This document shows positions 34,336 to 42,839 of a stretch of 44,689 nucleotides of DNA, one piece after another; position 1 is the first letter of the stretch; each line of letters begins with the position of its first letter. The notes below the pieces were generated by a model. That model ran no database searches, had not been told where the DNA came from, and was given only the letters and a program-made list of their open reading frames with translations. Made by a program: the position numbers and the translations under genes. This DNA is from UBA1858 sp964636225 (lineage in GTDB: Bacteria > Pseudomonadota > Gammaproteobacteria > UBA4575): contig CAZWQM010000011.1 of assembly GCA_964636225.1 (NCBI GenBank), positions 1 to 44,689 of the forward strand. Reading direction: 5' to 3'.

Positions 34336-34806
34336 TTAGCGGGCTATTTTTTGGTTTAAATTCTCTTTGATGGAATCTAATAATTCTATAGTTCCGGCAA
34401 GTTGACTACTGGAAATACTGTCGGTTACAGACTTTACAATTTGTTCAAGTCGTTGAACCCCTAGTTGGGCAATTTTTCTCCCCTGAGCCGTGACATGAAT
34501 CTCTACCACGCGTCTGTCTGTGAGATTATGCGTACGACTTACCAATTCCCTCGATTCCAGAATATCCAGACTGCGGCTTACGGTGGCTCTTTCCATGCCG
34601 AGCTGCGAAGCTACTTTTGAAGGGTTGTCAATCTGCTCGTGAGCCAGACAGTCTAAAATCAGCCATTGGCTGTATTTCACATCGTATTGGGCGAGTCGGT
34701 TATTAATTTCCAGTCTGCAGAGGGTATGTAAATAATCTCCGCGCTGTAAGAATGAGCGCGTAAATGATTTTAATTCGGATGCTGAGAGTTTTTTTGATTT
34801 GCTCAT
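34336..34806 (-). CDS. MarR-family transcriptional regulator
   Basis: A 156-residue winged-helix regulator. The core is SKVASQLGMERATVSRSLDILESRELVSRTHNLTDRRVVEIHVTAQGRKIAQLGVQ, which shows the helix-turn-helix and the DRR wing of the family. Dimerisation helices flank it. It is upstream of the BON-OmpA and coiled-coil genes on the same strand and may control them. The ligand is unknown. Confidence 0.9.
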   Translation of the reverse strand: MSKSKKLSASELKSFTRSFLQRGDYLHTLCRLEINNRLAQYDVKYSQWLILDCLAHEQIDNPSKVASQLGMERATVSRSLDILESRELVSRTHNLTDRRVVEIHVTAQGRKIAQLGVQRLEQIVKSVTDSISSSQLAGTIELLDSIKENLNQKIAR

Positions 34807-35220
34807 AAAATCTGATTCGTTTCTGTAATTTTTTAAGAAGTCACCATTTGTAAATACTTTAAGATTAGATTCAGCCTGATCTATTCGTGCTCTATTATTG
34901 GTTTTTACGCCTTATAGCATTCTTTTTTTTAAAGCAAAGCAATTGTTGCTGGTGACAATTGTCTTAATTGGGTCTTTCGGGACTAAATTTCCAATGGGTG
35001 AAGCATTAAAAGTCTCTAAAATTTCCTAAAATATTTATTAAATACAGATAGTTATGAAATTTTTATATTGCTTTGATTGAGTTGAATTCGCCTATTAATG
35101 CGCAAATAAGCTTTAATTTAGCTTTTCTAAAAAAGTATTTTTCAGTGATGAAGATTAGTGTATTTACGCAAGATTATATACGTATATAACTCAATGTCGT
35201 AGCAAGAGTTATGACTAATT
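34807..35220. other. AT-rich intergenic region with an inverted repeat
   Basis: 414 bases of AT-rich DNA without a gene. It includes CAATTGT at 34940-34946 and ACAATTG at 34955-34961, an inverted repeat with an 8-base centre, about 134 bases upstream of the MarR start. MarR-type proteins bind such dyads, so it is a candidate operator. Homopolymer runs (an eight-base T-run near 34923) are also present. Confidence 0.4.
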
Positions 35221-35297
35221 TGGTGCCCCGGGCAGGAGTCGAACCTGCGACCTTCCCCTTAGGAGGGGGACGCTCTATCCTGCTGAGCTACCGGGGC
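35221..35297 (-). tRNA. tRNA-Arg (anticodon CCT)
   Basis: The minus strand folds as a full cloverleaf of 77 bases with encoded CCA. The acceptor stem GCCCCGG pairs with CCGGGGC, and the T-arm carries GGTTCGACTCC. The anticodon arm is TCCCC-CTCCTAA-GGGGA, giving anticodon CCT, which reads AGG (Arg). Confidence 0.96.
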
Positions 35298-35508
35298 TGA
35301 TGTAAGCGGGATGAACTAAAGTCTACACTGTATTTAAGGTTGCAAATTTCTCAATGGACGGAAGCAACCTTAATTACCATGTTTTTGTTATGATATTCTC
35401 GAACAGGTAAAAATTTGTGAGCAGCGAATTTGCGCGCTACAGACTTGAAATGACCTTCCGCAAAAAAAAGAGGAAGGTCAGAAAGAAGACTTTCTATTCA
35501 AGCGATGA
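35298..35508. other. Intergenic region between tRNA-Arg and sodB
   Basis: 211 bases between the sodB 3' end and the tRNA gene, both on the minus strand. A hairpin of GACCTTCCgcaaaaaaaagaGGAAGGTC (about 35451-35478) lies just downstream of the sodB stop and is a likely terminator. Confidence 0.5.
35451..35478 (-). terminator. Hairpin terminator after sodB
   Basis: GACCTTCC and GGAAGGTC form an 8-bp perfect stem around an A-rich loop (on the plus strand). The hairpin lies about 31 bases downstream of the sodB stop on the minus strand. The T-run after it is weak. Confidence 0.55.
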
Positions 35509-36084
35509 TTACAGATTTTTTGCTACAAATTCCCAGTTCACCAGTTTCCAGAATGCTTCCAGATAGTCGGGGCGTACATTTCGATAATCAATATAATATG
35601 CATGTTCCCAGACATCGCAGGTGAGCAGGGGTGTCTGGCCTTCTGTTAGCGGGGTGCCCGCATTGCTGGTGCTGACGATGGCTAAACTACCGTCTGTATT
35701 TTTTACCAGCCAGGGCCAGCCAGATCCAAAAGTAGTAATCGCTGTTTGGCTAAACTTTTCTTTAAATTCGGAAAATGAGCCAAATGTACTATTAATAGCG
35801 TCGGCGAGTGCGCCATTGGGTTCGCCACCACCATCAGGTGAGAGGCAATTCCAGTAAAAACTATGATTCCAAACCTGAGCGGCGTTATTAAATATACCCC
35901 CGCTTGACGCCATAATAATTTTTTCCAGTGATTTGTCCGCAAATTCGGTATCAGCGATTAATTTGTTCAGGTTCCCCACATAAGTATCATGGTGTTTTCC
36001 ATAGTGGAAGCTGAGTGTTTCAGCAGAGATATGTGGTTCCAGTTCATTTTGGCTATAGGGTAGGCCGGGTAAAGAAATAGCCAT
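35509..36084 (-). CDS. sodB: Superoxide dismutase (Fe type)
   Basis: Converts superoxide to hydrogen peroxide and oxygen. I place the start at ATG 36084 because AAAGGTG lies just upstream and the protein then begins MAISLPGLPY, the standard FeSOD start; the ATG at 36108 would add eight residues. The resulting 191 residues match E. coli SodB. Metal-ligand regions are SFHYGKHHDTYV, QVWNHSFYW and CDVWEHAYYIDYRN. The segment GSGWPWLV and NAGTPLTEG favour Fe over Mn. A 13-bp dyad TTTGATTATCAAA (36097-36109) overlaps the upstream edge of the ribosome binding site and might be a control site. Confidence 0.95.
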   Translation of the reverse strand: MAISLPGLPYSQNELEPHISAETLSFHYGKHHDTYVGNLNKLIADTEFADKSLEKIIMASSGGIFNNAAQVWNHSFYWNCLSPDGGGEPNGALADAINSTFGSFSEFKEKFSQTAITTFGSGWPWLVKNTDGSLAIVSTSNAGTPLTEGQTPLLTCDVWEHAYYIDYRNVRPDYLEAFWKLVNWEFVAKNL

Positions 36085-36108
36085 TGATGAGCACCTTTTG
36101 ATTATCAA

Positions 36109-36636
36109 ATTTTTATGGATTGGTGAGTAGGTTCGGAGGAGATCATCCTTGATTTTTACAACCAGGCAAATACAAAAGCCAGTATTTGTATTTTTGGGCT
36201 TGGACCTGTCCGTATTTTTTAGCCTGGGTCGATTTAAGCAAAGCTAACTAAAGCATTCAATGTCTTACTGGGGATATTTTCTCTGGCCTATTTAGTTGAT
36301 TTTGTGCATCTAAGAAAGGGACCTATGGTAAGAGTGGTTATGCACCTAAAATGCACTCTGATGGAGCAATTAAATAATCCGAACTTAAGTGGATATGACG
36401 TGGGTAATGTTGCAATTGAGAATGATTCGCGTTAGCATGAAGAATAATTCAGATGCACTGAATATCAAATAGAAAGCCACGACCTAATTAAATTCGATAA
36501 GCCTCGGTATTCCAGACTGTTGGTACAGGTAATTCGTGATCTCTCAAACTTGCTTATTCCATATGATATTAAGCAGCAACATTTGCATCAGAATTTTCAA
36601 ATTCAAACTTAATTTAGGTAATAGGGAGAAAGTAAA
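36109..36636. other. Divergent upstream region of sodB and the lbtU-like operon
   Basis: 528 bases between divergent genes. I see no coding frame with a ribosome binding site. The region must contain both promoters. A Fur-like site lies at 36418-36436. Confidence 0.45.
36418..36436 (+). promoter_or_regulatory. Putative Fur box
   Basis: GAGAATGATTCGCGTTAGC matches 13 of 19 bases of the E. coli Fur consensus by eye, with a strong left half (GAGAATGATT). It lies about 200 bases upstream of the lbtU-like gene. The match is only moderate, and the distance to the gene is longer than usual. Iron control of this operon is also expected from its content. Confidence 0.35.
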
Positions 36637-37839
36637 GTGAGATTATCAAATCAACTCGTATTTTCGACCGTTCTGACGATTTGCTCGGGATGGGCCAATG
36701 CGGCAAGTATTGAAGATGAGCTAATTGCCATAAAAGCACGTTTGCAGCAATTGGAACAACATATCCAGCTGCAGAATGAAACGATCAGTAAGCAAAATGA
36801 AATCATTGAAGCCAAGTCAAAGCAGATTGAAGAATTGGCCGACAGCTCAAAAGTCCATCAAAATGATCAGGGTTGGTTTAACAAAATTGAAATTGGTGGC
36901 GTCGTTGAGGTGGAGGCCGTCTACAAAAATCCTGATAGCGGCGATTCATCCAGTGATGCAGTGTTGGCCACCGCCGAGATAGGCGTGGCGGCTGAGATAA
37001 ACGACTGGGTGTCGGCTGAGACCGCTTTACTTTATGAAGAAGACGATACTGATCTTGAAGTTGACATTGCGGTGATCTCCATCGCTAATCCCAATGGCCC
37101 ATGGTTTGTGGGTGCCGGATTGATGTACACACCGTTCGGCACATTTGAGACTAATTTGATTTCAGATCCACTGACGCTGGAAATTGGTGAAATACGTGAA
37201 ACATCTGTATTGGCAGGTATCGAAGCCAACGGATTTACCGGTGGTCTGTATGCGTTCAATGGTGAACTGTCTGAAGACGGTGATGATGACATCGACAATC
37301 TGGGTGCTTTTCTCGGTTATGCACATGAAAATGAAAACAGCGCCTTCGGGTTTAACATGGGTTACATCACTGACATTGGCGATACCGATACACTACAAGA
37401 CGTGGTACAGGAGAACCTGGATGATAATGCAGTTGAATACAGCGATCACGTCGGCGGTTTTGCTGTTAGCGGCATGGTCACCTTTGGCTCATTTAATATT
37501 TTTGCAGAGTATCTGACAGCTACCGACGAGTTTGAAATGGAAGAGCTGGCTTTTGATGGTGAGGGTGCCAGACCTGAAGCACTTAATATTGAAGCGGGTT
37601 ATACATTCAATCTAGGTGGCATTGCTATGGTCGCGGCACTGGCTTATCAGCGCACTGATGAGGCCGTTGTCTTGGAGCTTCCGCAAGAACGCATCATTGG
37701 AGGGCTATCTGCGGAGATTTTTGAAAACACACTGCTATCCATCGAATGGGCACATGATGAAGATTATAGCGATTCTGAAGGTGGTACTGACGAATTGGGC
37801 GGAGACACAATTACATCGCAACTGGCGGTAGAATTTTAA
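36637..37839 (+). CDS. LbtU-family siderophore porin-like outer membrane protein
   Basis: A 400-residue outer-membrane protein starting at GTG 36637 with a GGGAGAAAG ribosome binding site. The signal peptide ends at about residue 22 (WANA). A coiled coil (about 24-65, IEDELIAIKARLQQLEQHIQLQNETISKQ) precedes a region of alternating beta strands ending in Phe (LAVEF), the usual end of a barrel. This coiled coil plus barrel layout matches LbtU, the legiobactin receptor of Legionella, and related porins. The acidic loops are rich in Asp and Glu. It heads the imelysin/di-haem operon. That it imports an iron ligand is inference. Confidence 0.75.
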   Translation: MRLSNQLVFSTVLTICSGWANAASIEDELIAIKARLQQLEQHIQLQNETISKQNEIIEAKSKQIEELADSSKVHQNDQGWFNKIEIGGVVEVEAVYKNPDSGDSSSDAVLATAEIGVAAEINDWVSAETALLYEEDDTDLEVDIAVISIANPNGPWFVGAGLMYTPFGTFETNLISDPLTLEIGEIRETSVLAGIEANGFTGGLYAFNGELSEDGDDDIDNLGAFLGYAHENENSAFGFNMGYITDIGDTDTLQDVVQENLDDNAVEYSDHVGGFAVSGMVTFGSFNIFAEYLTATDEFEMEELAFDGEGARPEALNIEAGYTFNLGGIAMVAALAYQRTDEAVVLELPQERIIGGLSAEIFENTLLSIEWAHDEDYSDSEGGTDELGGDTITSQLAVEF

Positions 37840-37857
37840 TTCAGAGGATAATGAATT

Positions 37858-39132
37858 ATGAAAAACATGCTTAACAGAAAAATACTTTTTGGGCTTGTTG
37901 CCGGAATGACAATAAATATGTCGTTGCAAGCTGCCACAATTGAATCGGTGCTTGAACATTACTCGGATCTTGCACATGTGATGTATGGTGACGCACTGCA
38001 GATGGCCAAAACACTGCAAAACAAAATTGATGTTTTTATTGCCACACCTAATGAAAAAACATTAGCGGCCAGTAAGCAGGCATGGATTGAGGCGCGTGTT
38101 CCATACATGCAAACCGAAGCCTATCGTTTCGGCAATGCTATCGTTGATGAGTGGGAAGGTAATGTGAACGCATGGCCGTTAGACGAGGGATTAATTGACT
38201 ATACCGCATCAAGTTACGGAGAGGAGTCTGAAGAAAATCCTTATTACACCGCTAATGTGGTCGCGAATAAAAAACTGTTAGTGGGTGGTCAGGCAATCGA
38301 TGCAAGCAAAATTACAAAGCAACTGATTGCCGAAAGTCTGCATGAGATTGATGGCGTAGAGACAAACGTAGCCAGAGGCTATCACGCGATTGAGTTTCTG
38401 CTCTGGGGGCAGGACCTAAATGGCACCCATGCAGGCGCAGGGAAAAGACCCGCCAGTGATTTTGATAGTAACAATTGTACTGTTGGTAATTGTGAACGCC
38501 GAGCAGACTATTTAAAAGCGGTAGCAGATTTGCTTGTAGACGATCTTGAATGGATGGTGAATCAATGGGCGGAAAATGGTGCGGCTCGTAAAGCAGTAAT
38601 AGAAGGTGATCCACAGCAAAGTCTGGCGGTGATTTTTACTGGCATGGGAAGCCTTTCATACGGAGAGCTTGCTGGTGAGCGAATGAAGCTGGGTTTGTTA
38701 TTGCATGACCCTGAAGAAGAACATGATTGCTTTAGTGATAATACACATTGGTCACATTATTATGATGCCGTGGGTATTCTTAACGTGTACACCGGAAGTT
38801 ACAAACGCGTGGATGGAACCATGGTGTCCGGTCCAAGTATTTCAGATTTGGTAGCTGCTAAAGATAATGCGGCTAATAAAGATTTACTTGCGCACCTGCA
38901 GGCAACTATTGCAAAAATGCAGGTTCTTGTTGATACCGCGAATAACGGCGAAGCTTATGACCAAATGATTGGCGAAGGCAATAAGGAAGGCAACGCCAAA
39001 GTCAAAGCTGCTGTGGATGCGTTGGTCGCACAAACCCGCAGTATTGAAAAATCAGTTGCAGCCATGCAGCTTGATGCAATTTCCATTGAAGGATCAGACA
39101 GTCTGGATTCCCCGGAACAGGTGATTAATTAA
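37858..39132 (+). CDS. Imelysin-family protein (first copy)
   Basis: A 424-residue exported protein of the imelysin (peptidase M75-like) family. The signal peptide ends near SLQAAT. The GxHxxE motif is GYHAIE (in ARGYHAIEFLLWGQDLNGTHAGAGKRP), the putative metal-binding site. The repeated helical bundle layout (WIEARVPYMQTEAYRF, WPLDEGLIDYT) fits. Family members are linked to iron uptake and are often Fur-regulated; the proteolytic activity once ascribed to them is doubtful. It is the second gene of the operon, 18 bases after the porin, and is paired with a second imelysin three genes on. Confidence 0.92.
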   Translation: MKNMLNRKILFGLVAGMTINMSLQAATIESVLEHYSDLAHVMYGDALQMAKTLQNKIDVFIATPNEKTLAASKQAWIEARVPYMQTEAYRFGNAIVDEWEGNVNAWPLDEGLIDYTASSYGEESEENPYYTANVVANKKLLVGGQAIDASKITKQLIAESLHEIDGVETNVARGYHAIEFLLWGQDLNGTHAGAGKRPASDFDSNNCTVGNCERRADYLKAVADLLVDDLEWMVNQWAENGAARKAVIEGDPQQSLAVIFTGMGSLSYGELAGERMKLGLLLHDPEEEHDCFSDNTHWSHYYDAVGILNVYTGSYKRVDGTMVSGPSISDLVAAKDNAANKDLLAHLQATIAKMQVLVDTANNGEAYDQMIGEGNKEGNAKVKAAVDALVAQTRSIEKSVAAMQLDAISIEGSDSLDSPEQVIN

Positions 39133-39228
39133 GTTTGATTTGTGAGTGGCAGGGACTATGCGCGAATTGGATAGTACAGTTTTGCCTACCCAGATAAGGG
39201 GCAATACAAAAGCTTGGCAATATGCACA

Positions 39229-40389
39229 ATGTCAGCTATGAATCACTTAATATTACGATTGTTTGCAAGCATATTATTTGCACTGCCTGTGACGGTTATA
39301 TCTGCACAAGCGATCGACTCGGTCGAAGAGCTCGGTCGCTTGCTATTCTTTGATAAAAACCTATCCAAAGGACGAACTCAATCCTGCGCGATCTGCCACG
39401 TTCCTGAGTTTGGGTTCGTTGATCCGCGTTACAACAATACCGGAAAAGCACTTTCGCTGGGCGACGACGGTCACGCCTTTGGGCGCAGAAATGCACCGAC
39501 CCTTTCATATGCCGCGTTCAGTCCGGATTTTCAGCAAACCAATGAAGGTGAATATATAGGGGGACAATTTCTGGATGGGCGTGAAAAAAATCTCGCCGCT
39601 CAGGCAAAAATTCCAATTGTGACGGCGACTGAAATGAGAATGCCTGATAAACAGAGCGTGGTAGCTCGCTTGCAGGAAAATTCAGCTTACGTTGAAGCAT
39701 TTAAAAATTTATATGGCGAAGAAGTTTTTGACCAGGCAGACTTCGCTTATGACGCCATGGCAATTAGCATTGCTGCATTTGAAAAGACAGAGACATTTGC
39801 GCCGTTTGATTCCAAATATGATCGTCACTTGCGTGGCGAATACACCATGACAGCTCAGGAAGAGCTGGGTATGACATTGTTTTTCTCGCAGCAATTTACT
39901 AACTGCAATATATGTCATCAGCTCAAGCCTGCACCCAACCAAGAAGGCGAAACATTTACTAATTATCGGTATCACAATATAGGGGTGCCAGCGAATAACA
40001 AAGCCAGACAAGTTAGAGGCGCGGCGCTGGATGATATTGATCAGGGCTTGTATGAAAATCCTTTGGTTACAGATCCTCATCAGGCAGGTAAGTTTAAAGT
40101 GCCCACTCTGCGTAATGTGGCAGTCACTTCGCCCTACATGCACAATGGTGTGTTTAAGGATTTACCTACGGTAGTAAAGTTCTACAACAAATATAACAGT
40201 AAAAGTGCGCGCCAGCAGATAAATCCTGAGACCGGTGAACTCTGGCGTGTACCTGAAGTGGCAGAAAACATATCGCTAAAAGAACTGGAAACCGGTCCTG
40301 CGCTGGATGAGAAACGCGTCAAGGCGTTGGTCGCATTTTTGAGAACCCTGACGGATAAAAAGTTCGAGCATTTGATGCCAGAAGATTGA
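39229..40389 (+). CDS. Di-haem cytochrome c peroxidase/MauG-family protein
   Basis: A periplasmic di-haem protein. I choose ATG 39229; ATG 39238 is equally possible and TTG 39214 less so. A signal peptide follows (LILRLFASILFALPVTVISAQA). Two CxxCH haem-binding motifs are seen, CAICH (about 53-57) and CNICH (about 225). The conserved KVPTLRNVAVTSPYMHNGVFKDLPTVVKFYN segment is typical of this peroxidase family. Such enzymes reduce hydrogen peroxide or carry out MauG-like oxidations. In this operon it may oxidise iron or a ligand, which is inference. It has no obvious ribosome binding site and follows a 96-base gap. Confidence 0.9.
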   Translation: MSAMNHLILRLFASILFALPVTVISAQAIDSVEELGRLLFFDKNLSKGRTQSCAICHVPEFGFVDPRYNNTGKALSLGDDGHAFGRRNAPTLSYAAFSPDFQQTNEGEYIGGQFLDGREKNLAAQAKIPIVTATEMRMPDKQSVVARLQENSAYVEAFKNLYGEEVFDQADFAYDAMAISIAAFEKTETFAPFDSKYDRHLRGEYTMTAQEELGMTLFFSQQFTNCNICHQLKPAPNQEGETFTNYRYHNIGVPANNKARQVRGAALDDIDQGLYENPLVTDPHQAGKFKVPTLRNVAVTSPYMHNGVFKDLPTVVKFYNKYNSKSARQQINPETGELWRVPEVAENISLKELETGPALDEKRVKALVAFLRTLTDKKFEHLMPED

Positions 40390-40413
40390 TGAGAAGAATA
40401 ATAACTTTCAGTT

Positions 40414-41811
40414 ATGATTAAGTCGAAATGGATATTAACCGTTTGTGTTTGTGTTGGGTTTTGCATTAATCCTCCTGGAACGTTTGCCAATTCCGTATTC
40501 AGTAAAAATGCTTTTTCGAAGCCCTCAGTCAATCTTGATAATGAAAGTCGTCTGGATTTTTTCTTGGGTGAAAGTTTCTTTAGTCGTATGTGGGTCATCG
40601 CACCGTCTTCAACTCAGGCGTCAGACGGTCTAGGGCCGCTTTACAATGCAAGATCATGCATGTCGTGTCATCCCAATAACGGTCGGGCACTTGCACCGTT
40701 TAAGCACGCTGACGATGCCAGCATGCTGGTGGCACGGGTAAGTATCCCCGTGCAGAGCAATAATCTAAAACTGCAACGAATTGCAGACAGGGTTAGTTAT
40801 GTGCCGGAACCCACTTATGGAATGCAAATGCAGTATTTCGCCATTCCTGGGCACAAAGCCGAGTCGCGTTTGCAAGTTTATTACAAGGAGAGTCGAATTA
40901 CCTTGGGTGATGGAAGCGTCGTTCGGTTACGCAAACCGCAATATGATTTTATGCAGTTAAATTATGGCGCCCTGCATTCGCAAGTACGAATATCACCCCG
41001 TGTTGCGCCTCAGCTTATTGGGCTGGGTTTGCTGGCCGCCATTGATGAACAGGAGATTCTGAGTCGTACTGACCCCGATGATGACAATGCAGATGGTATC
41101 TCTGGTCGCGTGAATCGTGTGTGGAGTCAGGATACAAAAAAAGTTCAGGTTGGCCGTTTTGGTTACAAAGCTTCTGTGTCCAGTATTAATGAGCAAACCC
41201 AAAGCGCATTTTCCCGTGATCTGGGATTATCTGTGCCGTATTTTAGTGATGCCTATGGCGACTGCACTTCCCGCCAGACAGAATGTATTGCGGCACCCAA
41301 TGGGAATAGTCCGCAATATGAAAATCTTGAAGTGCATCAACAGGTCGTTGATCTTGTAAATACATACGTGAGTAATATTGATGTGCCTGAGCAACGTCGA
41401 GTGAGTAAGGATAGTGTGCTGGCGGGTAAGAAGCTGTTTGAACAAATTGGCTGTAATGCATGTCACACTCCCAGTTACCAACTGACTGCTACAACCTCAT
41501 CTGAAGAAGGCCGTTTTCAATCAATATCGCCTTATACCGATTTATTATTACATGACATGGGTGAAGGCCTGGCTGATCATTTTCCGGAAGGTGAAGCCTC
41601 TGGAAGAGAATGGCGTACCGCACCTTTATGGGGTATCGGGCTTACTAAATATGTGAGTGGGCAAGCGCAGTTTCTGCATGATGGTCGCGCACGCAGTTTA
41701 ATTGAAGCGATTCTATGGCATGGCGGTGAAGCGCAAACACACCGGGATAAAGTTATTTCACTTGATCGCGTCTCGCGAGAACAATTATTAACATTTATTG
41801 AGAGTCTTTAA
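40414..41811 (+). CDS. DUF1111 di-haem oxidoreductase-like protein
   Basis: A 465-residue exported protein of the DUF1111 (di-haem oxidoreductase, putative peroxidase) family. The signal peptide ends near TFANS. Two CxxCH motifs bind haem: CMSCH (82-86) and CNACH (347-351). Conserved family blocks follow, including DPDDDNADGISGRVNRVW, LLHDMGEGLADHFPEGEASGREWRTAPLWGIGL and FLHDGRARSLIEAILWHGGEA. These proteins commonly neighbour imelysins. The stop overlaps the next gene's start by one base. Confidence 0.92.
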   Translation: MIKSKWILTVCVCVGFCINPPGTFANSVFSKNAFSKPSVNLDNESRLDFFLGESFFSRMWVIAPSSTQASDGLGPLYNARSCMSCHPNNGRALAPFKHADDASMLVARVSIPVQSNNLKLQRIADRVSYVPEPTYGMQMQYFAIPGHKAESRLQVYYKESRITLGDGSVVRLRKPQYDFMQLNYGALHSQVRISPRVAPQLIGLGLLAAIDEQEILSRTDPDDDNADGISGRVNRVWSQDTKKVQVGRFGYKASVSSINEQTQSAFSRDLGLSVPYFSDAYGDCTSRQTECIAAPNGNSPQYENLEVHQQVVDLVNTYVSNIDVPEQRRVSKDSVLAGKKLFEQIGCNACHTPSYQLTATTSSEEGRFQSISPYTDLLLHDMGEGLADHFPEGEASGREWRTAPLWGIGLTKYVSGQAQFLHDGRARSLIEAILWHGGEAQTHRDKVISLDRVSREQLLTFIESL

Positions 41812-42839
41812 TGCAAAAGAATATATTGTTTGTATGTTTATTGCTGATCACAAATCAGCTACAGGCTTATGATTTTGAGAAAATTGGACATCAACATATT
41901 TTGCCGGGATATCAAAAGTTTGCCGTTGATGCGGTGCAGCTTGACATCTCTGCAAAAAAATACTGCGAACAGCCTGATGAAGATAAACTTAACTCGCTAC
42001 GTGCTATAAACAGGCAGACTTTTCTTACCTGGCAGGCGGTGCAACACCTGCGATTTGGCCCAGTCCAATTTTTGTCTCGCGACTCGCGTATTCATTTCTG
42101 GCCCGATCAGCGCGGAGTTATCGCCAAGCATTATAAAAAACTTCTGGAAGAGGTTTTACTAAATGAAGAAAAGTTTGATATCAGTGAAAAAAGTATCGCT
42201 TTGCAGGGTTTGAGTGCTCTCGAATACCTGCTTTATAAAAAATTGCCACCCACTAAAAAAGACTGTGTTGTAATCGTCGCGATTACAGAGAATCTGCAAA
42301 CTATGGCCCAAGGTATTGTGCATGACTGGACAAGCAGCAAAGATCCTTATCTACCATACTTTATTTACCCGGGTACTCGTGATCACCTGATTTATGAAAC
42401 AGAGCAAGAGTTGGTGGAGCAAATAGTCAATAGTATTTATACCGAACTTGAATTTATTGTCACAAAGAAACTGGCAATTCCTTTGGGCGACAGTATCGAA
42501 AAATCCCGTGGTCGATTGGCTGAGGGTAGCCGAAGTATGGCATCACTTTCTGCAATCGCCGCGAATTTAAAAGCCTGTCGTGAGCTTTATATGCTCGCAT
42601 TTGCCTCAGAGCTTTCTAATTATCCTTTAAATGGGAAAATAAAATCCGCGTTTGATCAGGCGCAACATACTTTGGTGCAAATCAATATGCCTTTAAAGGA
42701 AGCCGTTCGACATGCCGAACAGCGCGTGATAGTTGAACAGCTACTAAATGATATTTCATTGCTAAAGAAACTGATTTCAACAGAGCTCACACAGGAGCTG
42801 GATTTAACTTTGGGGTTTAATGCGCTTGATGGAGATTAA
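41811..42839 (+). CDS. Imelysin-family protein (second copy)
   Basis: A 342-residue exported imelysin-like protein. The signal peptide ends near NQLQAYD. The central pattern WQAVQHLRFGPVQF...FWPDQRG and the ALQGLSALEYLLYK region correspond to the imelysin core, and here the motif position reads GLSALE, so the His of GxHxxE is replaced by Ala. It is shorter than the first copy. It overlaps the DUF1111 gene by one base and the DUF1513 gene by 20 bases. A duplicated imelysin pair that differs at the motif suggests divided roles. Confidence 0.88.
   Translation: MQKNILFVCLLLITNQLQAYDFEKIGHQHILPGYQKFAVDAVQLDISAKKYCEQPDEDKLNSLRAINRQTFLTWQAVQHLRFGPVQFLSRDSRIHFWPDQRGVIAKHYKKLLEEVLLNEEKFDISEKSIALQGLSALEYLLYKKLPPTKKDCVVIVAITENLQTMAQGIVHDWTSSKDPYLPYFIYPGTRDHLIYETEQELVEQIVNSIYTELEFIVTKKLAIPLGDSIEKSRGRLAEGSRSMASLSAIAANLKACRELYMLAFASELSNYPLNGKIKSAFDQAQHTLVQINMPLKEAVRHAEQRVIVEQLLNDISLLKKLISTELTQELDLTLGFNALDGD

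Noticed and set aside
36097..36109. A Fur site at the sodB start (TTTGATTATCAAA)
   Set aside because: The dyad is only 13 bases and lacks the outer arms of a Fur box, so I record it only as a possible control site in the sodB entry.
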